Assembly (NCBI GenBank): GCA_004297825.1
Contig: SCSX01000051.1
Span: forward strand, 1 to 64,000
Direction of reading: 5' to 3'
Source: Spirochaetota bacterium
Lineage (GTDB): Bacteria; Spirochaetota; UBA4802; UBA5368
Length of the DNA: 64,000 nucleotides
Shown: positions 16,856 through 23,747 of the stretch, piece after piece
How positions within the stretch are numbered: position 1 is the first letter of the stretch
Layout of the letters: each line of letters starts with the position of its first letter
Program-made: the position numbers and the translations under genes
The notes under the pieces: generated by a model
Seen by the model: the letters and a program-made list of their open reading frames with translations, nothing else
Told to the model about the DNA's origin: nothing
Databases searched by the model: none

Positions 16856-18550
16856 TTATGCCTTGTATCCCCCGAGGTTGGCCAGGGCGACGCTGCCGGG
16901 ACTGATAACCGACGGGTCCACCATGACGTTGACGCATGCCGTCTTCCCCGACGCGAAGGCCGCCTCGATCGCCGGACGGATGTCTTCCGGTTTTTCGACA
17001 TACGCGCCAAACCCTCCCAGGGCCTCGACCATCTTCTCGTAATGGACATGCCCCAGGTCCGTGCCGTCCTTGATCGCATGGCCCAGGCGAAGCTGCTGGC
17101 TGTGGGCGATCATGCCCCACAGGGTGTCGTTTGCCACGACCACCACGATGGGAAGATTGTTCCTGATCGCCGTATGAAATTCCATGAAGTTGAATCCCAC
17201 CGAACCGTCGCCAATCACCAGGAGCACCCGCTTACCGGGATTGAGGAGCTTCGCGGCGTTGGCGTACGGCAGGCCCACCGCGAGACAGCCATAAAGGCCG
17301 TAGTCGAGATAATGGCCGGCCTTCCGCACCGTGCGGGTCATCCCCATCCAGGTGGCCGTGTCGCCGCCGTCCGATACGACGATGTCGTCTTCGCGGTCCA
17401 TGTAATCGTCGATCTCGCGGGCGAGGCGCAGGGGATGTATGGGCATTTCCGCCTTTTCCCACATCGGTTGGGCCTGGGCCTTCCCCTCGGCATCGGATTT
17501 TTTAATGAACTCGAGCCAGGGCGTGTATTGCTGCTGCAGCGTCGGGCCGACCTTGCGTTCGTCCACGATGCGTACGAGCTCGGCAAGCATCGCCTTGACG
17601 TCGCTCACCACGCCCAGGTCCACGGAGCGGTTGCGGCCTATTTCCTCGGCCTCGATGTCCACCTGGATGAACTTGGCCGCCTTGCTGAAGATGTCGCCGA
17701 AAATATAGAAGAGCGAAAGCCGGGATCCCAGGAAAAGCACCAGGTCGGCCCCCATGTTACCCATGAGCGACGCGCCCGGACGGATTGCCAGGGACGATTC
17801 GAAGCACAGGGGATGCGTGTCGGGAATGACGCCCCGCCCGCCGCCCAGGGTGAACGCGGGAATGCCGGTTTTTTCCACGAAGGAGACGAGCTCCGGGCCG
17901 GCGTCGGAATACCATGCCCCGCTTCCCGCGATGATGATGGGATTCTTCGCGCCTTTAAGAAGGTCGATGATTTTCCCGGCGCTCTCGCAATCCACGCTGC
18001 GGGAGGTGACGGTGCTTTCGTATCTGCGTACCTTGGTCATGTCGGCGGTCGCGTTGAGCATGTCGCAGGGAAGCTCAAGGTAGACCGGCCCCGGCCTGCC
18101 CTGGGTCGCATAGCGGAACGCCATGTCGATGAATTCCGGAACCCTTTCGGCGTTATGGCAGACCAGGGCCTTCTTGACCATGGGCGCGATAACGGGGAGC
18201 TGGGTCATATCCTGAAGATCGAGTTTTTCCGCGGTTTCCAGTCCCACGCAGCCGGCGATGAGGATGATCGGCGCGTTCGAGAGGCGCGCGCTCGCGATCC
18301 CGGAAAGGGCGTTGGTGAAGCCCGGCCCCGCGGTGACCATCGCCACGGCCGGCTTCCGCGTCATGCGCGCGTAGGCCTCGGCCATGAAGACCGCCGCCTG
18401 TTCGTGCCGCGTGGCGAAGATTTTCACGCTGGTGTTTTCCAGGAACTGGTAAATGGGGGTGATATGACCGCCGCTGATCGAAAAAATGTGCTTCACGCCG
18501 CGATCGATGAGTGCTTCTGCCGCTAATTGTCCGCCGATGATTTTTTCCAT
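16856..18550 (-). CDS. ThDP-dependent acetolactate synthase-like enzyme of the xsc operon
   Basis: A 564-residue single-chain ThDP enzyme with the three-domain layout. The N-terminal PYR domain has the activating Glu in RHEQAAVFMAEAYARM. The C-terminal PP domain has GDGSVGFNFMEFHTAIRNN and the metal-binding NDTLWG. The C-terminal segment resembles oxalyl-CoA decarboxylase/2-hydroxyacyl-CoA lyase relatives more than biosynthetic acetolactate synthases. It differs from Xsc next door. Within this operon a sulfopyruvate decarboxylase feeding sulfoacetaldehyde to Xsc is attractive, but known enzymes of that type are usually smaller two-chain proteins. The start is set by AGGAGA before ATG 18550. 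Confidence 0.85.
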   Translation of the reverse strand: MEKIIGGQLAAEALIDRGVKHIFSISGGHITPIYQFLENTSVKIFATRHEQAAVFMAEAYARMTRKPAVAMVTAGPGFTNALSGIASARLSNAPIILIAGCVGLETAEKLDLQDMTQLPVIAPMVKKALVCHNAERVPEFIDMAFRYATQGRPGPVYLELPCDMLNATADMTKVRRYESTVTSRSVDCESAGKIIDLLKGAKNPIIIAGSGAWYSDAGPELVSFVEKTGIPAFTLGGGRGVIPDTHPLCFESSLAIRPGASLMGNMGADLVLFLGSRLSLFYIFGDIFSKAAKFIQVDIEAEEIGRNRSVDLGVVSDVKAMLAELVRIVDERKVGPTLQQQYTPWLEFIKKSDAEGKAQAQPMWEKAEMPIHPLRLAREIDDYMDREDDIVVSDGGDTATWMGMTRTVRKAGHYLDYGLYGCLAVGLPYANAAKLLNPGKRVLLVIGDGSVGFNFMEFHTAIRNNLPIVVVVANDTLWGMIAHSQQLRLGHAIKDGTDLGHVHYEKMVEALGGFGAYVEKPEDIRPAIEAAFASGKTACVNVMVDPSVISPGSVALANLGGYKA

Positions 18551-18598
18551 GGGTATCTCCTGCACATTATTTTAAAACTTCATCGGATATGTAAACCA

Positions 18599-19798
18599 CT
18601 ATCCGCTCACGTTCACAATTGCCCTGGCCGTTTCGCGCGCGATCTGCCGTTCCTCGTTCGCCGGCACGACAAGCGCCCGTATGCTGCTTCCGGGCGCTGT
18701 AATGATTTCGTCTCCCCGTTCGTTCGCCGCGGCGTCGAGAATAAGGCCGCAATAGCCGAAATGCCCCAGGACCCGCCCGCGCAGATACGCGGAATTCTCG
18801 CCGATCCCGCCGGAAAAGACGATTGCGTCGACCCCGCCCATCTCCGCGGTGTAGGAGCCTATGAGACAGACGATGCGGTTGATCAGGATGTCGCTCGCGC
18901 GCCGCGCCGCCGCGTCGCCCGCCCGCGCCCGTTCCTCGATGATCTTGTAGTCGCTGCTTATCCCCGACACCCCGAGCAGGCCGGATTTCCTGTTGATCAT
19001 GGCCTGGATCGCCTCGGGCGCGTAACCGCGCTTCATCAGGAAAAAAATTATTTCCGGATCGAACGAACCGCTCCGTGTCCCCATGGGCAGCCCTTCCAGG
19101 GGGGTGAACCCCATGGAGGTGTCGACGCTCTCTCCCTTCTTCACCGCGCACACGCTCTGGCCGTTTCCCAGGTGACAGGTGATGATATTGAGGTCGCCGG
19201 AATCGCGCCCCAGGATTTCGGACGCGCGCAGCGCGATATGGGCATGGTTCGAACCGTGGAATCCGTATTTCCTGATGCCGAATTTCGTATACAATTCGTA
19301 GGGAAGCCCGTACAGGTATACCGATTCGGGTATCGTCCGGTGAAAGGCCGTATCGAACACGGCGAAGTGCGGCACACGGGGGAGGGGGTCCGATAACGCC
19401 TTAATGCAGGTGAGCGCCACCGGGTTGTGAAGCGGGGCGAGCACGGAAATCTCCTCGATATATCCCAGCACCTCCGGCGTGATCAGTGTCGCGCCGGAGA
19501 ACCGCTCGCCGCCGTGCACGATACGGTGCCCGATCGCGGCGATGTCCCCTTCATCCTTCACGAAACCGCGCTCCCTGAGTATGCCGAGCATGTCCATGAT
19601 CGCTGCCCCGTGATCGGAGTTCGCGATCGTCGCGGTTTCATCCCGGCCGTCAACGCTGATCTTCCTTACGGTAGAAGGCTTCGCGGCGATATCACCGATC
19701 TCGAGGTAGTGGCCCCGGATGATGACATCGCCGGAATCGCCGTCATTGAGCTGGAATTTCAGCGAGCTGCTTCCCGCGTTGATGACCAGGATGTTCAT
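18599..19798 (-). CDS. ackA: Acetate kinase
   Basis: A 399-residue acetate kinase of normal length. Signatures are NILVINAGSSSLKFQL at the N-terminus, HFAVFDTAFHRTIP and GFHGSNHAHIALRA for the active site, and VFSGGIGENSAYLR near the C-terminus. It converts acetyl phosphate and ADP to acetate and ATP. It lies 18 bases after xsc, so the acetyl phosphate made by Xsc would give ATP directly; a phosphotransacetylase, the usual partner of xsc in assimilating bacteria, is not present in the window. Confidence 0.95.
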   Translation of the reverse strand: MNILVINAGSSSLKFQLNDGDSGDVIIRGHYLEIGDIAAKPSTVRKISVDGRDETATIANSDHGAAIMDMLGILRERGFVKDEGDIAAIGHRIVHGGERFSGATLITPEVLGYIEEISVLAPLHNPVALTCIKALSDPLPRVPHFAVFDTAFHRTIPESVYLYGLPYELYTKFGIRKYGFHGSNHAHIALRASEILGRDSGDLNIITCHLGNGQSVCAVKKGESVDTSMGFTPLEGLPMGTRSGSFDPEIIFFLMKRGYAPEAIQAMINRKSGLLGVSGISSDYKIIEERARAGDAAARRASDILINRIVCLIGSYTAEMGGVDAIVFSGGIGENSAYLRGRVLGHFGYCGLILDAAANERGDEIITAPGSSIRALVVPANEERQIARETARAIVNVSG

Positions 19799-19816
19799 CG
19801 CGAACAGTGCGTGTCC

Positions 19817-21541
19817 CTACACCATGCTCAGGTGCTTGTACTTGGGAAGATACCGCACCGCCGGCTTGAACGCGTCCCTGCGGAACGGCTCCGCGAGCAC
19901 CTTCTCGCCTCCCTCTATGACGGCGTTGATGACGACCGGCTTGCCGCATTTCACGGCTTCCTTGACCACGTCCTTGACGTCGGCGTAGTTGTCGACCTTG
20001 AAGCCGACGGCGCCCATATCCTTCGCGATCTGGGCGTAATCGGGATTAGTCAATAAATCAGCCCCGACGAACCGGCTCTTGAAGAAGTCGATCTGGTTCT
20101 TTTTCTCGGCGCCCCACTCATGGTTGTTGAAGACGACGGCGATTACGGGGATGTTCTCCCTGACGGCCGTCATGACCTCGCTCAAACCGCTGATCCCGTA
20201 CGCGCCGTCCCCCTGCAGGGCGAACACCGGCGAGGAGGGCGCTCCCATCTTCGCGCCCAGCGCGGCGCCGTAGGCGAAGCCGCAGTTTCCCCAGGAGAGG
20301 GCCGATAAATGCTGCCGCGATCCCGTGAATTTTAAATAGCTGTTGCAGATGGAGGAATTGTTGCCTATGTCCGTGGCGACGATTGACCCGGCCGGGATCG
20401 CGTCGGTCAGCTCCTTGATGAAACGCCGGGGGTGCATCAGCGCGCTGGTCGATGAGGACCAGGCGTCGAGCTCGTCCTTCCAGATCCCTTTTTCCTTTGT
20501 AATATCGGCGAGGCGCGCGGCGTCTTTCTGGCGTTTCTGGTCGATCGTTTTCAGGGCCGCCAGCAGTTCCTTCGCGAATTCGCGCGCGTCGGCGAGGATG
20601 CCCAGGTCGATCTTTTTCGAGATGCCCAGCTGCGTGCCATCGCAATCGACCTGGATGAGCGTCGCGTTTTTGGGCCAGTAGTCGATATCATACTGGGGCA
20701 GGGTGCCAAAGGGCCCCAGCCTCGTACCCAGCGCGAGGACGACATCGGCCTTCGCGATGCATCTCATGGCAGCCTTCGATCCGCAGTAGCCGATAGGCCC
20801 CACGGCGAGCTCGTGGCCGGCCGGGAAGGTGTCGTTGTGCAGGTAGGTGTTCACCACCGGGGCGGTCAGGTACTCGGCGAGCGCCCCCGTTTCCGCATGG
20901 GCATTGGCCATGGAAACGCCGCCGCCGGCGAGGATGACCGGGTATTTCGCCTTCGCGAGCATCTCGGCGGCCTTCTTTATCTGGTCGTCCGTACCGCTTC
21001 CGTAATGGACGTCATCGGTCTTGAAGATATCGCAGTTGATGTCCCCGTAGAAATAGTCCCGGGGGATGTTGAGCTGGGTGGGCCCGCACAGGAGCTTGGC
21101 CATATAGAAGCAGCGGCGCGTCAGTTCGGCCATGCGCTCCGGACGGTTCACGCGAACCTGGTACTTGGTGCATTTTTCGAACCAGGGCATCTGGTCGAGC
21201 TCCTGGAACCCTCCCGTGCCGATACCCATGCTCCCGGTCTCGGGCGTGATCGCGACGACGGGCGAATGCGCCCAGAACGCTGCCGTTACGGCCGAAATGA
21301 AATTTGCCGCGCCCGGCCCGTTCTGCCCGATGCAGGTCTGGGGTTTGCCGGTCACCCTCGCGTAGCCGTCCGCGGCATGGGCCGCCGCCTGTTCATGCGC
21401 TACGGATATAAAGCGAATGCCCGCCGCGGGAAAGAGGTCCAGGGCGTCCATGTAGGCGCTTCCAACGATACCGAAGATGTCTTTAATGCCTTCAGCGGCA
21501 AGGGTTTCTACAAAAGCCTCCGACGGGGTCATTTTTGTCAT
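19817..21541 (-). CDS. xsc: Xsc, sulfoacetaldehyde acetyltransferase
   Basis: A 574-residue ThDP enzyme. The N-terminus GIVGSAYMDALDLFPAAGI, followed by HEQAAAHAADGYARVTGK and QNGPGAANFISAVTAAFWAHS, is typical of Xsc and unlike acetolactate synthase. The PP domain has LQGDGAYGISGLSEVMTAV and NNHEWGAEKKNQ. Xsc converts sulfoacetaldehyde and phosphate to acetyl phosphate and sulfite, in the cytoplasm. GGAGG four bases before ATG 21541 sets the start. It is the first gene of a minus-strand operon with ackA, the ThDP enzyme, the MFS transporter and tetR, behind a promoter with tandem palindromes. Confidence 0.94.
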   Translation of the reverse strand: MTKMTPSEAFVETLAAEGIKDIFGIVGSAYMDALDLFPAAGIRFISVAHEQAAAHAADGYARVTGKPQTCIGQNGPGAANFISAVTAAFWAHSPVVAITPETGSMGIGTGGFQELDQMPWFEKCTKYQVRVNRPERMAELTRRCFYMAKLLCGPTQLNIPRDYFYGDINCDIFKTDDVHYGSGTDDQIKKAAEMLAKAKYPVILAGGGVSMANAHAETGALAEYLTAPVVNTYLHNDTFPAGHELAVGPIGYCGSKAAMRCIAKADVVLALGTRLGPFGTLPQYDIDYWPKNATLIQVDCDGTQLGISKKIDLGILADAREFAKELLAALKTIDQKRQKDAARLADITKEKGIWKDELDAWSSSTSALMHPRRFIKELTDAIPAGSIVATDIGNNSSICNSYLKFTGSRQHLSALSWGNCGFAYGAALGAKMGAPSSPVFALQGDGAYGISGLSEVMTAVRENIPVIAVVFNNHEWGAEKKNQIDFFKSRFVGADLLTNPDYAQIAKDMGAVGFKVDNYADVKDVVKEAVKCGKPVVINAVIEGGEKVLAEPFRRDAFKPAVRYLPKYKHLSMV

Positions 21542-21564
21542 AAAGCCTCCAACTGGGGATCAAG

Positions 21565-21598
21565 TATTGAATAATATTCAATATGTGAACTATATTCA
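21565..21598. promoter_or_regulatory. Tandem palindromic operators in the xsc promoter
   Basis: Site 1 is a perfect palindrome with arms TATTGAAT (21565-21572) and ATTCAATA (21576-21583) around AAT. Site 2 is TGAAC-TAT-ATTCA (21586-21598), one mismatch from the consensus core. Centres are 18 bases apart. Site 2 covers the -10 box and site 1 covers the expected transcription start, a repression geometry. The core matches the palindrome at 6511-6533. Confidence 0.7.
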
Positions 21599-21616
21599 GT
21601 GGCCAATTGGTGTCAA
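21589..21616 (-). promoter_or_regulatory. xsc operon promoter
   Basis: On the minus strand TTGACA (complement of 21611-21616) and TATAGT (complement of 21589-21594) are 16 bases apart, a strong sigma-70-type promoter 47 bases before the xsc start codon. The -10 box lies inside operator site 2. Confidence 0.75.
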
Positions 21617-21717
21617 TGGTTTTTTTATAAAATTTTGGTCGAAATGGGGGGCGAGAGGCGATCGTTCGTATGACATTACAGGGTCCCGGGTAATCCGTGC
21701 GAAACAGCGGGAAAAAT

Positions 21718-21747
21718 AAAAGAGAGAGGGTATGGCCTCTCTCTTTT
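21718..21747 (-). terminator. Terminator downstream of the 21.8-22.7 kb lipoprotein gene
   Basis: A perfect 12-bp stem, AAAAGAGAGAGG (21718-21729) with CCTCTCTCTTTT (21736-21747), six-base loop. On the minus strand it is followed by a T-rich run (complement of 21708-21720). It ends transcription of the lipoprotein gene before the xsc control region. Confidence 0.8.
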
Positions 21748-21786
21748 CCGACAGGCAACCCCTTGCGAGGGCACGCCCAATCCACT

Positions 21787-22689
21787 CTATTTCTTCGTGA
21801 TGATAAACTCCTCTTCCCCGCCGCTCGACTTCGTCTTCACCCGGTCGCTCGCGATCTCGATCATCACGCCGTTCATGTTGTCGTCATAATAAACGATCTT
21901 GTTGTTCGTCCGGACCATCGTAAAGACGTGCTCGGTGCCGAACCAGCCGGCGTATTTGAATACCACCTTGTTTCCCTCGTGACGGACTACGAGCGCTTCC
22001 CCGAGGTTGATCGAGCCGTCCTTGTTCTTGTTGATCATGGTGTCCTTCCAGAAGCCGGGGATGCTCGCGCCGGACCCCACGTTCACTATCTGTGATTTGG
22101 ACCACCCCTCGAACATGCCGTGCGGATCGTAGGTGATCCTGTCGTTTTCGACGGTGATATCCTGGTCGCTCGAGAGTATCCCGCCCTTGAAGCGGGCGTT
22201 GTTATCCTTCATTTCGATCTCGGTCTTCGACGAGAAGAGGCCGCCGAAATCGATCGTGAGCTTCGATCCTTCCTTGATGAACTTCGTATCGGACGAGAAA
22301 AATCCGCGCCCCTTGCGTACGATCGTGAAGTCCTGGTCCTTCCTGATCCCCAGGAGCTGGAAAAGGTTGAGTGAAAGGTTCATGTTCGCGTCCAGGAAGA
22401 GGCCGTTGCCCATATCGACGCCCAAGTAATGATACGGCACGGGCACCTGGTAGGTTTCGGTGCGGGTCGTGGTTTGCCCCTTCGAGTCGGTCGAGCTGAC
22501 GGTCCTCGTGTGCGAGGTAAACTGCCGCTGGAGATCCACCCTGAGCAGCATCACGTCGTAGGCGATGTCTATCTTCTGCGGTTCAAGCTTGACGAGATCG
22601 GCCGGTGCGGGAATGTCGCTTTTGCTGAGCGTGGCGCAGCCGGATACTATCAGCAATGCGGCGAAGAATAAGATTAATGCTTTCCTCAT
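21787..22689 (-). CDS. Lipoprotein of unknown function
   Basis: A 300-residue predicted lipoprotein. The signal peptide MRKALILFFAALLIVSGC ends in a lipobox with the modified Cys at 18. The mature part is beta-rich with repeated short strands (KEGSKLTIDFGG, NDRITYDPHG, NNKIVYYDDN). I do not recognise a family. It starts after AGGAG and has its own terminator. It is upstream of the xsc operon on the same strand but separated by a terminator and a promoter, so it is an independent unit. Confidence 0.75.
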   Translation of the reverse strand: MRKALILFFAALLIVSGCATLSKSDIPAPADLVKLEPQKIDIAYDVMLLRVDLQRQFTSHTRTVSSTDSKGQTTTRTETYQVPVPYHYLGVDMGNGLFLDANMNLSLNLFQLLGIRKDQDFTIVRKGRGFFSSDTKFIKEGSKLTIDFGGLFSSKTEIEMKDNNARFKGGILSSDQDITVENDRITYDPHGMFEGWSKSQIVNVGSGASIPGFWKDTMINKNKDGSINLGEALVVRHEGNKVVFKYAGWFGTEHVFTMVRTNNKIVYYDDNMNGVMIEIASDRVKTKSSGGEEEFIITKK

Positions 22690-22932
22690 GATTAAACTCC
22701 TGAAAAGTGTTTGATTTTAATAAGTTGATATTCTATTCATTTCCGTATGTCAATTATTTTCCGGAAGGACGAGCGCCGTTTCCGGGAAAACGCGGCATCG
22801 GCTTCGTTCGAGGCGGTATCGGACACGGGAGTGAAGTCCGAATCGCGGAGTGCGTACGTCGCAGTATGCGCCGTGAAATCGCCGCGAGATGAATCGGCAT
22901 CCATTCGCGCATAACGGCTTTGGGGAGACTCT

Positions 22933-23613
22933 ATGAAAATATCGGACACGCTGATTAAATTAGTCGTTATCCTCTCTATCGCCTCGATGAACGCCTGCAT
23001 GGCGACTTCGACGGCGGTGCCGCTCGATCGCCTGGACGAGGGCGCGTCGATCGAGGGAGTATGGCAGGACGTCAAGTGGGGCGACCTCGTCACGGTGCGC
23101 GCGGAAAACGGCGGGTACAGGGTCGCGGCGGTTATCGACAGCCAGAGCGCTGAGGAATTTTCCATCCAGTCCTCGTCGTGGGACGGCAAAACGCTCTCCT
23201 ACATGTACACGATTCCCTCCAACAAGACCACCGTGATCGCCTCGATAGGGACGCTCAAGGGCGAATACCTCGCGGGAAAATGGAGGCTGGACGACAACAC
23301 CAACTCCGGCGAATTCAAGTGCAAAAAGCTCATGACCGGCGTCGCGGCGGCCGCGCGCAGGGACGACGCGGGAAAGAAGGAGATCGACCGGCTCCTGGGA
23401 AAGATATACCAGGTCAAGGGGGATCTCGTCGTGATCGCCTCCGCATCCATGGCGCAGGTGAGGCCGCATGACATCGTGTACGTGTATATCGACGGACAGA
23501 AGGCCCGGCTCAAGGTGCTCTTTCCCATGATGACGATCGCGAAGTGCGCGCTCGATCCGGAGGACGCGCGGTTCAAGGACATGCTCGCGGCCGGAATGCC
23601 GGTGTACCGATAA
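22933..23613 (+). CDS. Putative lipoprotein of unknown function
   Basis: A 226-residue protein with a short signal (LIKLVVILSIASMNAC); Cys22 in a loose lipobox suggests lipid anchoring. The middle (residues 35-125) reads as a beta-sandwich-like segment, SIEGVWQDVKWGDLVTVRAE to GKWRLDDNTNSGEFKC. The C-terminal part (KGDLVVIASASMAQVRPHDIVYVYIDGQ) may be a small beta barrel. No family recognised. It is preceded by a 240-base gap in which I find no convincing gene, and ends about 130 bases before the next gene. Confidence 0.7.
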   Translation: MKISDTLIKLVVILSIASMNACMATSTAVPLDRLDEGASIEGVWQDVKWGDLVTVRAENGGYRVAAVIDSQSAEEFSIQSSSWDGKTLSYMYTIPSNKTTVIASIGTLKGEYLAGKWRLDDNTNSGEFKCKKLMTGVAAAARRDDAGKKEIDRLLGKIYQVKGDLVVIASASMAQVRPHDIVYVYIDGQKARLKVLFPMMTIAKCALDPEDARFKDMLAAGMPVYR

Positions 23614-23747
23614 CACCCGCCGTATGACGGGGCGCGTTGCTTTTCATGCGGATTTAGAGGAGCGGTTTTATTCTTGATTTTCATTTTCTTTCATGAATTA
23701 TATCGGTCAGCATAAAATATATTATCGATTGGAATGAGGATTCACTG

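Noticed and set aside
17042-18526. Long frame (494 codons) opposite the ThDP enzyme gene
   Set aside because: It is the high-GC antisense shadow of a gene with clear ThDP motifs.
19817-21541. Biosynthetic acetolactate synthase large subunit
   Set aside because: The N-terminal sequence is of Xsc type, there is no small subunit gene, and ackA is adjacent.
22747-22914. A 55-codon plus-strand frame before the 22.9 kb lipoprotein gene
   Set aside because: No ribosome binding site and no recognisable family; probably chance in a GC-rich gap.
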